Positions 23,785 to 34,478 of a stretch of 64,000 nt of DNA are shown here, piece by piece. Each line of letters opens with the position of its first letter. Position 1 is the stretch's first letter. The notes beneath the pieces are model-generated. The model had not been told where the DNA came from, made no database searches, and saw nothing but the letters and a program-made list of their open reading frames with translations. The stretch spans positions 14,919,563 to 14,983,562 of the forward strand of contig OX439133.1 in assembly GCA_949318235.1 (NCBI GenBank). Direction: 5' to 3'. Both the position numbers and the translations under genes were made by a program. Source of the stretch: Ecdyonurus torrentis. Its lineage: Eukaryota; Arthropoda; Insecta; Ephemeroptera; Heptageniidae.

Positions 23785-24229
23785 TACATAGCAAGATTTT
23801 TGTCGAGCTATATGGATATACATATGGGATGGGACACTCTTCACTACTTTATCATATATCCATAAATTATGATACCTGGAGTTGCTAAATAAATAAGAAA
23901 TGTGTGTATTCCATTATTTTACTCAACACTATGAAATACATACATACACCTGAAATGAATCGAATCACAAAAGTTTACAACTTGTAACTGTGGTATACAT
24001 TTCTCCTCTATCAATATGCTCATGATATGAAATTGGGCTGCACAACGATAAAATTTTATGTATTATACCTACATAATAATATATTGAATATAAAATCATC
24101 TCATAACCATATGAAGATTAATTCTACCCCAGAAATAATTCTACGAACTTTTGTTCTGAATGGTCACACCAACTTACATTAAATTGGAGCTCATTTATTT
24201 TGATAAAACAATAACACTTCATTACTTAC

Positions 24230-24421
24230 ATGTGTGTAACACTTATAAATACATTAAAAATGATTGCACAAACATAAAATTGCTGTACGTTGACAAAATT
24301 GCAAATTTAATGTAGATTTTACAAAAAAATTAAGATTGTAAACACAATGTCAGCTGGATTTTTTAATCGTTTTTAATACTCTGCATTGTGCTGCCATCTA
24401 TTAAAAATTGGTGGGAAAACT
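24230..24421 (-). promoter_or_regulatory. Proposed promoter and 5' noncoding exon of zinc finger gene 1
   Basis: Read on the minus strand: GTTTTCCCACCAA, then TAGATGGCAGCACA, CAGCTGACATTGTGTTTAC, and after about 120 nt a donor CAT|GTAAGTAAT (exon end 24230). The same order recurs upstream of the two paralogues. A candidate acceptor TTACGTTAG lies about 24 nt before the ATG at 22610. Inference from paralogue comparison only. Confidence 0.55.
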
Positions 24422-24867
24422 TTTAATACTTTTTACTTTTACAAAATTTGGAAAAAAAAAATCTGATGATGAATTTTTGCTCTATTGTTATATAGTTTGC
24501 CGATAATCGATAATCAATTACTCGTTTCAATTACGTTCTAGACTTTTTTAAGTTTTTGTATCAACCACTCTTGAGGGCCTTGAGGAAAGAAATTACAATT
24601 CTGTTGAGAATTTATTATTATAACTTTTTTTTTCTATTAATTAATTTCAGTGAATTATATAGGTTCTAATTGGTGTTTTAATGTAATTTCAAACAATTTT
24701 TACTTAATAAAAATATAAAATTGTTTTTATTTAACACTATAACATGTATTTTACAAAATTTCTTCACACAAAAGTACAGATATACATATATCATATATAT
24801 ACAAGAAAAAATTATACGCACACACACACGGACCATATACAATAAAGACACACACATGCAGTACGTA

Positions 24868-25138
24868 TGTGACAACCCTCTCAATAAATATCATAACAAT
24901 TATATGCTTATGTGTTACATTATGATTATGTAGAAATGCATACGATGCATTATTCAGGAGTGCGTGTCGTGCGGTACACGGCGCGCACAAGAGAGTCTTG
25001 GCTTGGCTTCGGCCAAGTCAAGAGCCTCTAATACTGCACCAACATTGTATTGTATTAACTATAATAGTGAATAAATAGTCTAATATTCAAACTACGTCTA
25101 TCATCATTCATATCATATATCCACCATCAACCACTACA
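24868..25138 (+). repeat. Possible solo LTR
   Basis: Begins TGTGACAACC, contains a strong hairpin (CTTGGCTTGGCTTCGGCCAA) followed by AATAAA, and ends ...CACTACA, a layout like a short Gypsy-type LTR. I could not find flanking target duplications. Confidence 0.22.
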
Positions 25139-25689
25139 GTCGTGACTTTCTATTCATTACCGTCACATATGGTTATTCGACCGTCACAGTTATAATTAGA
25201 TCATCACACGTATTGTTTATATAATTTATAATTAACATAATTTATTAATTGTGGCACACAATGCATGTTATACTACACATAAATTGCTCAGTATAATTTC
25301 TGCTATTATTTCCTAAACATGGTATATATTTTATGATATAATAAGAGCTTAAATTTTTATTGCGCTATTTTTCTCCTTTTTCTTTTTTTTTTTTTTTTTA
25401 GATTTAATTTTAATTATTTATTTTTGAAGTATAATGATATTTTAAGCTTGCTACAAAAAGTGTCTACCAATAACGTTGCAAGAATAGTGGGTTACTTAAC
25501 AATTTGATTAGGTTTATTGACAGGTTGTCTTAGGTTACATTTTGTTTATATAGCATGAGATAGGTATTCCAGTTATTTGGGTTTATTTGGTAATAGTACT
25601 AAAAAGCATTTGGTTAGGTTGGACAAATCTAGCATAAAGATATTCACATTGATTTCCAATGAACTAATATGGGAAGAATGGCAATCTTA

Positions 25690-26012
25690 ACCAAAGGTAT
25701 TCATTTATACAATGATCTACCAGATCAAATAAAAAATAAAAATTATATAACCTTTAAAAATTTATTAAAAAACTATGTTTTCAAAAGGCAGTAATAAATA
25801 TGCTAAAAAAAAAAGATAATAACTATATTTTATACAAATGTGTGAAAAGACAATCACCTAATCTTTCTTATCTTTTTTATAATTTCTAACTATGATATTG
25901 CTTCGACACGAGCGAATAGCTCTCTGAAGCGGAATAATATATAATGACCTCAAAACTGTATAATACTGTATTCTATGAGTTAAATAAAATAATAATAATA
26001 ATAATAATAACC
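25690..26012 (+). pseudogene. Non-LTR retrotransposon 3' end (ORF2 C-terminus and tail)
   Basis: The frame reads TKGIHLYNDLPDQIKNK...TFKNLLKNYVFKRQ and stop, the usual last residues of Jockey/CR1-like reverse transcriptase ORFs. About 210 bp of 3' sequence follows, ending in (AAT)n at about 25990-26012. The rest of the element is missing. Confidence 0.65.
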
Positions 26013-26478
26013 ATTATTGTTATAATCATACACATTTGTTATAAAATATTTTACCATTTAAATCTGGTGTATGTTTTGTCATAAGAATAATATTGGACAT
26101 TTATAGCGCTTGTTTTTGAATATGATAAAATATAGGCCTATTATTAGAATCGTGTAAAACAATAATGGTTATGCTATATCGGTCCAATCTAACCTATTGC
26201 TTCTTACCACCGCGGGGGTACTATAGACATACTATATTATTATTTTATAAACAGTACGAAGTCTTGTTTTGTAATCTCTTTTTCCTGCATACAAAAAATA
26301 AAAAATGCTATGTCATTTAAAATTGCAATAAAAGTAACCCTAACTAAAAAATAATAGCAAAAAAAAAAATGATAATACATAAACAAATTACTCTATAAAA
26401 TTAAAAAAAAAGGTTTTTAGTTAGCAACTTCTGTCATATATTTTATGTCTTTAAGTTTTAATACTTTCTCGGCTGATT

Positions 26479-29400
26479 TTATTTTAAAGATGACAGTTTA
26501 CAAAGTTCAACATGTATTTTAGCTGCCATAGAACAAGCAAAAAACTGCTCTTTACAATTTGTACAAAAATAACAAACATGATCATTGTCATGTACTTTTT
26601 TACCTCTCATTTTAACATCTTTAATAACAATTAATTGAGATGTATTTTTAGGTAGTTCTACAATAGTATTTTCAATGTTGTTAGATGTATGATTTTGATG
26701 AGTAATTTCAAAGTTTTCAAATTTATCATTATTTTCACATAATTCTTGTTTTATAATCACATTTTCTTCAGGGTTTTCAACACTACTTTGCATGTAATCA
26801 TGATCATGAAATTCTAATTTAATAGGACACAAGTTTGGTTTAACAATATTTTCTAATGGTTTGAGAGATTCAGGTAACGGAATTGGTTCAGAAATTACAG
26901 TGTCATCAATTTCAATTTTACAATCTATATCACAAATTTCAGTTTTTATAGTTTCAGTAAATTCATGAATAGTTTCAGAAGTATCATGAATAGTTTCATG
27001 AGTGGATTCAGTAATATTATTTATAAATTCAGTGTTTCCAAGAATTGACTCAGTAAATTCATGAATACTTTCAGGGGTATTATGAATTGTTTCAGTGGTT
27101 TCATGAATAGTTTCAGTGGTTTCATGAATAGGTTCAATAAATTCATTAATGGTTTCAGTAGTTTCATGAATAGATTCAGTTGTATTATTAATAAATTCAG
27201 TGATTCCAAGAATAGATTCAGTAAATTCATGAATAGTTTCAGTGGTTTCATGAATAGTTTCAGCAATGTTATTTTCTACCATTTCATTTTTACATTGAAC
27301 ATAATTATAATCATCAATTTCAGTATAAAACATTTCATTGTCCTCTGTTTTTATTTTAAATGGTATAAATTCAGGACTTACAATAGTTTCAGAATCTACA
27401 TCCATTTCAGCTACTTGAACATTATTGATTTCATAAGACACATTATGTTTTTCTAAGTAATGTTTTCTATATACAAATTCAGCATCAAATTTAGGTTTGT
27501 CATAACATTCATGACAAACATACATTATTTTATGTTTTTCAACATAACCTAATTCAAGTGAATCATTTGATTTTTGATGAACCTCTAATTCAACTTTACT
27601 ATAAAACCCATTATTACAACATGTACATATATAGATGCGACACCTTGTTTTATTTATAGGTATTGTATCATCATTTATTAAATTTGAACTATTTGTATCA
27701 TTGTCATTAAAAATAAAAGAATGATGATATTCAAAATGATAATTAAATTTCATTATTGTACTACAAAAATCAGGTTTTGTATCAGTATTATTACAAATAA
27801 TGCAATACCAAACTTTGGTAAGTTTACGAGTCATATTTCTTTTTAAATAAATAGTATCATGTTTTTTTAACAGATGTTCTCTATTTTCTGAATAATAATG
27901 ACTTTTATAGTCACATTTATTACAATAGTATATATATTTATGATCTATTTTTATATACTTAGCAAATGCATCTGGAATGAAAGCATTTTTATCATTTGTT
28001 ATATTTTTATCTAACTGTATTTTTTTGGCTTTTAATGGAGTTTTATTTAATGTTGATAATATTTTACACTCAAGATTTAAATGAGGATTTGTCATATTTA
28101 ATAGTTCCATTTTCATATGATTTTTTAATAATTTTTTTGTTCTGTATTTTAATTTACAAACTTCACATATTAATGGTCTAGTTGTTCCAGATTTGATTAA
28201 TGCTTTTTCTAATTTAATTCCATTATAATCATGTATTTGTATTAAATGGGATTTTATTCTTGTAAAAGTTATTGTATCCCAATTACAAACAGGACAAAAA
28301 TAGAGTGGTTTAATATTTTTATCACATCTATTTGTCTTTTCTAAGGTACCAATTAAAGGTAATGAATTGGTCATTACTTGTTTATCTGAACTATTTTGAA
28401 ATATTTTTTGATTCATTGGACCTAAAGTGGTACTGATTGGTACCTTTGGATCCTTATAATTAATATTATTTGATATAATTTCAGAACTACTTGATGCTAC
28501 TGGTGTATTGACATTTGGACCTTTACTAGAATTTAAATTTGGACCATTTTTATTATCTAAAGGGTCTAAATATACCCAAGCATAGATTCCATCTAATTTA
28601 GTTAAGATTGCATTTTTTTGTTTACAAAATAAATTTGGAACTTTGTCATCAGAATTTAAATTTGGACCATTTTTATTATCCAAAGGGTCTAAATATACCC
28701 AAGTATAGGATCCATCTACTTCAGTTAATATTGCCTTTTTTTGTTTACAATATACAATAGGAGCATTTGGAAAGTTTGTTGAACTTCCACTTAATTTTTT
28801 ATTGTTACTGATTTCATTATGTTTTAATTCATTTGGGTTTAATTTAGTGGAACTAATTTGAGATTCATTATTTGAATTTTTTGTAATATTTATTTTAGGC
28901 ATAATAAATCTTGTAGTATTTCTTACATTCATATTTGGTTCATGATTATTTTTAATGCAATTTGTTGAATTATATATATTAATAGGTCCATTTGAACTTT
29001 GAATATTAGTACAAATTGGTACTTTTGGGTACTGATTAATATTTGATTCAATGTTTGGTACTAAGATCATATTATTTGATACTTTTGGAACCATTTGAGT
29101 GGTAGGTGTATTATTTGAATATGGAATCCTTTGGATTACCTGTTTAATAGAAGTTCCTTTTGGGTTAATATTCGAATGAATAGCATTAGGTATTTGTATA
29201 TTATTTGATACAATTTGCAAATCTGAACCTTGTTTAGGACCAATTAATGGTTTAATTGGACCTATTATTGGTCTAATTTGCTTACTGGTAATTGTATCAT
29301 TTATGTGAGTTTTTAAATGGTTATGTAATATAAATTTATCTTTGAAGGATATTTTACATATTTCACATTGTATTTTACAAACGTGTTGGAATAATTGATA

Positions 29401-29577
29401 TTTTGAATCGAATTTTTTCAAACATGATGAACATTTAATAGGTTCTTCTACATCTTTAGTAATATCATGTACAATATTTACAAAACTGATTCTTTGAACT
29501 GGTGGAATTGTTTTAGAATTATTAGTTAATTTGCTTGCTATTTTATTTGTATCACTAATATCACTTTTTTCACACAT
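26479..29577 (-). CDS. Large C2H2-type zinc finger protein 2 (1032 aa)
   Basis: Uninterrupted frame starting MCEKSDISDT. Residues about 48-92 form a paired finger CSSCLKKFD...HVCKIQCEICK...HLKTH. Two near-identical copies of a unit with AILTxxDGxYxWVYLDPLDN and NKNGPNLNS lie at about 278-350. The shared finger module is at about 425-620 (FCPVCN...HLIQIH; CEVCKLKY...HMKMELL; YCNKCDYKS...HLLKKH; YCIICN...HFEYHH). Further fingers lie at about 649-711 and a last one at about 1002-1026. Residues about 772-878 are a Thr/Glu-rich heptad array (ETIHETT). FKIKTED and VIIKQE are candidate SUMO sites. Likely nuclear; function unknown. Middle member of the tandem trio. Confidence 0.88.
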   Translation of the reverse strand: MCEKSDISDTNKIASKLTNNSKTIPPVQRISFVNIVHDITKDVEEPIKCSSCLKKFDSKYQLFQHVCKIQCEICKISFKDKFILHNHLKTHINDTITSKQIRPIIGPIKPLIGPKQGSDLQIVSNNIQIPNAIHSNINPKGTSIKQVIQRIPYSNNTPTTQMVPKVSNNMILVPNIESNINQYPKVPICTNIQSSNGPINIYNSTNCIKNNHEPNMNVRNTTRFIMPKINITKNSNNESQISSTKLNPNELKHNEISNNKKLSGSSTNFPNAPIVYCKQKKAILTEVDGSYTWVYLDPLDNKNGPNLNSDDKVPNLFCKQKNAILTKLDGIYAWVYLDPLDNKNGPNLNSSKGPNVNTPVASSSSEIISNNINYKDPKVPISTTLGPMNQKIFQNSSDKQVMTNSLPLIGTLEKTNRCDKNIKPLYFCPVCNWDTITFTRIKSHLIQIHDYNGIKLEKALIKSGTTRPLICEVCKLKYRTKKLLKNHMKMELLNMTNPHLNLECKILSTLNKTPLKAKKIQLDKNITNDKNAFIPDAFAKYIKIDHKYIYYCNKCDYKSHYYSENREHLLKKHDTIYLKRNMTRKLTKVWYCIICNNTDTKPDFCSTIMKFNYHFEYHHSFIFNDNDTNSSNLINDDTIPINKTRCRIYICTCCNNGFYSKVELEVHQKSNDSLELGYVEKHKIMYVCHECYDKPKFDAEFVYRKHYLEKHNVSYEINNVQVAEMDVDSETIVSPEFIPFKIKTEDNEMFYTEIDDYNYVQCKNEMVENNIAETIHETTETIHEFTESILGITEFINNTTESIHETTETINEFIEPIHETTETIHETTETIHNTPESIHEFTESILGNTEFINNITESTHETIHDTSETIHEFTETIKTEICDIDCKIEIDDTVISEPIPLPESLKPLENIVKPNLCPIKLEFHDHDYMQSSVENPEENVIIKQELCENNDKFENFEITHQNHTSNNIENTIVELPKNTSQLIVIKDVKMRGKKVHDNDHVCYFCTNCKEQFFACSMAAKIHVELCKLSSLK
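27008..27263 (-). repeat. Coding minisatellite, 21-bp units (ETIHETT heptads)
   Basis: Repeated plus-strand word GGTTTCATGAATAGTTTCAG gives 7-residue units ET(I/T)HE(T/F)T, with a second longer unit FTESILGxTEFINNxTES appearing twice. It lies within the reading frame of zinc finger gene 2. Confidence 0.8.
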
Positions 29578-29925
29578 TTTTGATCTGTTTATTATTTTTT
29601 TTTATGATAATTTTTTAATGAATATTTGTGTTATAATTGTCTAAATATGAAGTAAATTTTCTATATTATAAAAGGATAAATTTATATTGTAGTTAACCAT
29701 CCCTTGAGTAGAATATTCTGGATGAAATTACTTTCAGTAGCTGTCCAAATTTGAAGTCACAGTTGTTTCTGAAAGTCATAAATGAAATAAATATTCTGAA
29801 ATAATACATCAAAACTAATATATATTCATATTAAAAAACTTTTGAAAATTCATAATAATGCACATTGCGTCATTTAAAAAAATTAGGCAAGAAAAACTAA
29901 TTTAAATGTTATGATAATGAATTTC

Positions 29926-30050
29926 TGAAAGGTGTAAAAAGGTCCTCGGATAAAAGGACCTGCCTTTTGAGTACATACAGGTAAAGCGTATCGGCGTGCT
30001 GCGCACAGGTAGGACCTTTCATCCGAGGTCCTTTTTTACATGGACCTTTC
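29926..30050. mobile_element. MITE, arms AAAAAGGTCCTCGGAT
   Basis: GAAAGGTGTAAAAAGGTCCT and near-complement AGGTCCTTTTTTACATGGAC surround a GC-richer loop. It lies in the proposed 5' intron of zinc finger gene 2. Confidence 0.7.
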
Positions 30051-30165
30051 TTTTGCATACCACGATAATTTCTATATCACACGACCAAAAATATTTTAGA
30101 AATGATTATACTAATTCTAAAAGAGGGCATCGTATTAAAGCGATTGGTGAGTAATTTTTTAGTTC

Positions 30166-30166
<1 letters not shown>

Positions 30167-30216
<50 letters not shown>
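30167..30216. repeat. T homopolymer (50 bp)
   Basis: Uninterrupted T-run on the plus strand. Confidence 0.9.
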
Positions 30217-30223
<7 letters not shown>

Positions 30224-31183
30224 GTATTGAAAAATACTGTATGAACTTAAACGTTATCAAATCACACATTAGTTGATCTAGGATGATTCCCTTATAGGAA
30301 AATACTAAAACCAAATACATTTATTCGTGTGTATAGAGTGAGTGTACAGCTCTTCACAAATATGCAAGTTTCAGTACCATATCATATATATGTACTGTAC
30401 AGTATACACCGTTGCATTATATAGGTATACTGCATGTGTATCGTTTAACCAACTATACATATCATTGGGTTTGGAGCACGAACCGTGTGTGTATCTACAA
30501 AATCAACAAGGTTCAAAACATTATAAAAAAAAGATAAAAGTTTTGACTTTGCTGCTTTTGTACACGGTTTGTGCTCTAACCCGACAATATCTGCAAAAGC
30601 AGACAAGTAGTCGAAATTCTTATCCTGTTTGATATGATTTGTTTATTGTTATCCAAAAACAGACAATGCGATGTTACTTGTCTAATGCATTGTATGTCCA
30701 ATACTGTATATCTTGTTTAGTACTGTTTTGAACTTTTGTTTTTGCACATATTTACACGGTTTATGCTCTAATGCGATGATATGTATAAATTTATTAATAA
30801 AGATTCACTAAAATTATACATATATTTTTTTTATGTATGTACAGTGAACAATAAAATAGCAAAAAATAAAAATACGCGAGACATTAGCATAATAATAATG
30901 GGAATCCCCCATGCTCGCCCTTTCTCCTGCTCGTGACATTTTAATCACATATTTCTTGTTAATACTTACTTTTAAATGCATATACAGATATAATAAATTT
31001 GAAAAAAAAAATTAAAAATAAATATATTGAAACGCAAAAATGAATAAACGTACTTAGAATGTAATAAAAAGTGACAAAATAATAGAGCGCATGTGCAGTA
31101 TGCATAGGCTAGCAGTAGCAGCCAAGCATACTGTTAAAATGAGCTTATTTACTTGATCATAACACATTCTACTATTTACTTAC

Positions 31184-31350
31184 TTGCTTTGTTAACTTAT
31201 GAATGCATTTTAATTACTTTCATAAGTATTAAATAGACATATATTCTCAAAAATTTAACTTTTCTACAGATTTTCAAGAACTTTCACACTTGTAAACAAA
31301 AGTCAGCTGGATTAAATTTGAACGGTTCTGTATAGTGCTGCCACTACCAA
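31184..31350 (-). promoter_or_regulatory. Proposed promoter and 5' noncoding exon of zinc finger gene 2
   Basis: Minus strand: GGTAGTGGCAGCACTATACA, then CAGCTGACTTTTGTTTAC, and a donor GCAA|GTAAGTAAAT (exon end 31184), in the same order as the paralogues. A candidate acceptor AATAAACAG lies just before the ATG at 29577. Inference from comparison. Confidence 0.55.
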
Positions 31351-32118
31351 TTTACGACACGACTAGTAACTAAAATAATGTAAAATAATTTCAAAATTTT
31401 TGATCTAGGTTTTTTCAAGGAGGTGTCATTTACATAATTAATAGGCCTATTATTTTATAACTAATATAAAATTGAATTAGAATTCCGATAAAAATGCATT
31501 ATTAACAGCATATTGCCAAAGCTACTTTTAATTTGGAACTATTGATGAATTTTGAATTTGAAAGAATGAGCTACGCTGTGTGGTGGACGATCAATTATTT
31601 TTTTGTTCCATCGCGGATTTAAGTATTTATTTTTAATTGCATAAAAAGACAATGAAATTCTGGCTATTTTAATTATAATTAACATCAGTAAAACAAGTAA
31701 ATATGTATGGTGTGGCTAGTAAAAATGATATGAAAAATATACCTTTTTAATTAAAAATTCATCAAACTCTCTTCTTTTTTTTTTGTATGGTGTGTGTGTG
31801 GCTATTAAAATAAATATGTAAAATACCTTATTTTATTATTATTTTATCAAATACAATACAATAGTTTTTTATGTGTAATTTAAATTATGTCATTTTATTA
31901 TTATTATTGTTTTTTTGACATAATTTTATAAATTAATTTACATATTCACGATAAAACCATTATAGATTAGGTAATTGAGTAATTTTATTATATTTATTTG
32001 TAACATATTTACAATACCCATAGTTAATTTTATTTACAAATACTATTTACTTTTAGTAACAGCTATATATATAATTATAGGACTATACATCATACTAGCC
32101 TAAATAATAGAGTACAGT

Positions 32119-32234
32119 AGTGTAGTTCGTGTTTGTATAAATGGTTTTCATGCACCAAAAAAATGCGCATTACATTTAAATAACCACAGTTGATGATCAT
32201 TTTAGTAGCAAAAAAACAGGGTTTACGAACAGCA
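32119..32234. mobile_element. MITE family A copy 3 (decayed left end)
   Basis: The right end GGGTTTACGAACAGCA is intact and the interior TGCACCAAAAAAATGCGCAT matches. The left TIR is mutated. Confidence 0.7.
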
Positions 32235-32685
32235 TTAATGCTCCTTTTACAAAAAAATAAGGCAATATTTGAATAATTTTTAATATAATTTTTTTCATTC
32301 ATTCATCTTAGAATATATGGAAATAAATACGATTAAAGGAATAAACTTCAAGAGTCAAACATATAACGCTATTGCGGTCCTATTGTCATTTTACTTTTTT
32401 TTATGTGGGAATGAAAGTAAATTACCTATATTTTATTAAAAAAAAATGAAATTAAAATTGTTTTTTGCAGACGTTATTGAAACTTTAACTTTTTTAATAA
32501 AAATGAAGAAAATAATAATTTCTTAACAAATGGCTTAAAATGTGAAAAATAAGCTGACAAGTTATCAAAAATGATACTTATTTGGCAAGGTTAAAAGTTG
32601 ATACTTTAAGGTAAATTACAATAATTAAAAAAAAAATTGAAGAAAATAACTGCTCCATTAATTAAAAAATCAAATAATCATAAGA

Positions 32686-32725
<40 letters not shown>

Positions 32726-33358
32726 TTGTAGCAGCACTTGGCTAGTATTTCTAGCAACTGTGTTTGTTTATTTTCATAATAATCCACTGCAAGGTTCATA
32801 ATATCATACTTTTTTTTTATCCCTATTTTAAGAGAGATCAATTTTGTAATTGATTTATTAAAATATTTACTTTTTTTATTATTATTATTATTTCTATGTG
32901 AACGGTTAGCTTTTACAATAGGATTCTCTACCATATTTATGTTGTTACAACAGACAATTTTATTTCTGCCTGTCTCAACTCTCAAAACAATTCAATATAT
33001 TTCTAAAGCACCACACAAATATTTCCAATAATATAATAATTAAAATAAAAGACCAATTAGTATGTAACAATTAGGTAGGAAACATATACATTTGAAAAAT
33101 TGGGGAGAGAGTAATTTTAACCTAGACCAAAACTGAATGCATTGAGCAGTATATAACTAGGGTATGTATGTATACAGTACATTTAGTTTTTAGCTGAAAT
33201 AGAAATTATTCTTTCACACAAAAGTGCCCATATTAGCTGCAGCTTAACTCCCTTTCACCATTTTTTTTTCCTAATCTATGTACAAGTCATATCTCCTTTG
33301 CAAAATCTATTCATCAATCATAACAGTATTTTTTTTTTTCATTAAGTTATAAATAATT

Positions 33359-34055
33359 TAAAAGAAAAGGATACAGAAAACCAGCAAGGGCCTTACCATA
33401 ATGATGAGAGTCCGATGGTTCAGTAAATATTTTCCTAGCACACCAGAAAAAAACTAGTATATCTATGCTGTTGCGGCTAAACTACACTTCTACTTTTAGC
33501 AGGGTTGCTTACTTTCTCACATCTACGTTTATTGTGATAGCCATAAAAAGTAGAAACACATATCTATATTTAGCACAACAGGTAAAAAACACTTCTACGC
33601 CTGTTTTCTTATGTAAAAGTGTTTTATACCTGTTGTCGCAATAAATGTAGATGTTTGTTTCTATGGCTATTGCGATAAACATAGATATGTGAAAGTAAGT
33701 AAGAAAACCCGCTAAAAGAAGAAGTGTAGTTTAGCCACAACAGCACTGATATATTGTACAGCTTTTGGCAGTAAATGTCAAGAAAAAACAGAGTATTGTG
33801 TGTGCCTTCATCAGTCCATACAACTCTGAATACTGTACTACAAATAATCAATCTTTGACTCTTCTCTCGGAGTCTGTAAGGACTCACGAAGTTATAACAC
33901 ACTCTGTTTTCAATTGAAGCTAACAATAAGTGCCGAAAGCTATCCAATGTGTTAGTTTTTTAACTCTGTGCATGCAAGAATCTCTCCAAAGTATGGGATT
34001 CTCTTTGCTAAGTTAAGTCGCTGGTTTTCATTCTCCTTTTCTTTTACAGTATCAT
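33359..34055. mobile_element. Composite palindromic element
   Basis: Outer arms AAAAGAAAAGGATACAGAAA and the complement near 34036-34055 enclose a second inverted repeat (33459-33754) and a piece related to 10690-10800 and 2570-2960. This suggests nested or recombined elements of the AAGGATAGGAGAAACC family. Confidence 0.6.
33459..33754. mobile_element. Palindromic MITE nested in 33359-34055
   Basis: Arms with GCTGTTGCGGCTAAACTACA and CTTACTTTCTCACATCTACG mirrored at 33680-33754. The inner part is also mirrored (CAACAGGTAAAAAACACTTC). Confidence 0.7.
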
Positions 34056-34152
34056 ATCAATATAGCGGCAATGGTATATTTTCCTTAATACAGTATTGCT
34101 TAACTTACATAATAAGTAATGATAAAATTTATGCTACAATCTAATTACAATA

Positions 34153-34463
34153 TTAAAGGCGTAGAACACCTTCAACAAAAAACATGTCTAATAACCTAAC
34201 ATACCTGAATATCAACCTTAATTCGGCCAGCGTCATTGACTTGTGATTTATTTTACATTCACAAAATCACAGCTGCGGGTTTGTGACGTCACAGCTCACC
34301 TGCTTCCTCACGCGTGGACTAGTGAGCTGTGACGTCACAGCTGTCATTTTAGGAATGTAAAATAAATTAGAAATAAAAGACTCCAGCTAAATCAACGTTG
34401 ATATTTAGACATGTTAGGATATTATACACATGTCTTTTGTTCAAGGTGTTCTACACTTTTAAA
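34153..34463. mobile_element. MITE family D copy (full palindrome)
   Basis: Ends TAAAGGCGTAGAACACCTT and GTGTTCTACACTTTTAA. Each arm has GTGACGTCACAGCT near the centre. It is adjacent to the stop codon of zinc finger gene 3, so its TTTATT words could supply minus-strand AATAAA signals. Confidence 0.85.
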
Positions 34464-34478
34464 TTAACATATATAATT

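Larger units (their letters stand above)
31351..34152. other. Spacer between zinc finger genes 2 and 3
   Basis: No gene. It contains a MITE A copy (32119-32234), an A-run at 32688-32720, and a composite palindromic element (33359-34055). The rest is AT-rich low complexity. Confidence 0.5.

Noticed and set aside
27061..27456. Plus-strand frame of 131 codons rich in MNSFSGF repeats
   Set aside because: It is the antisense shadow of the heptad repeat region of zinc finger gene 2.
30342..30632. Plus-strand frame of 96 codons with YTVYTVALYRYTA
   Set aside because: AT-rich chance frame with no splice or family support, lying in the proposed 5' intron of zinc finger gene 2.
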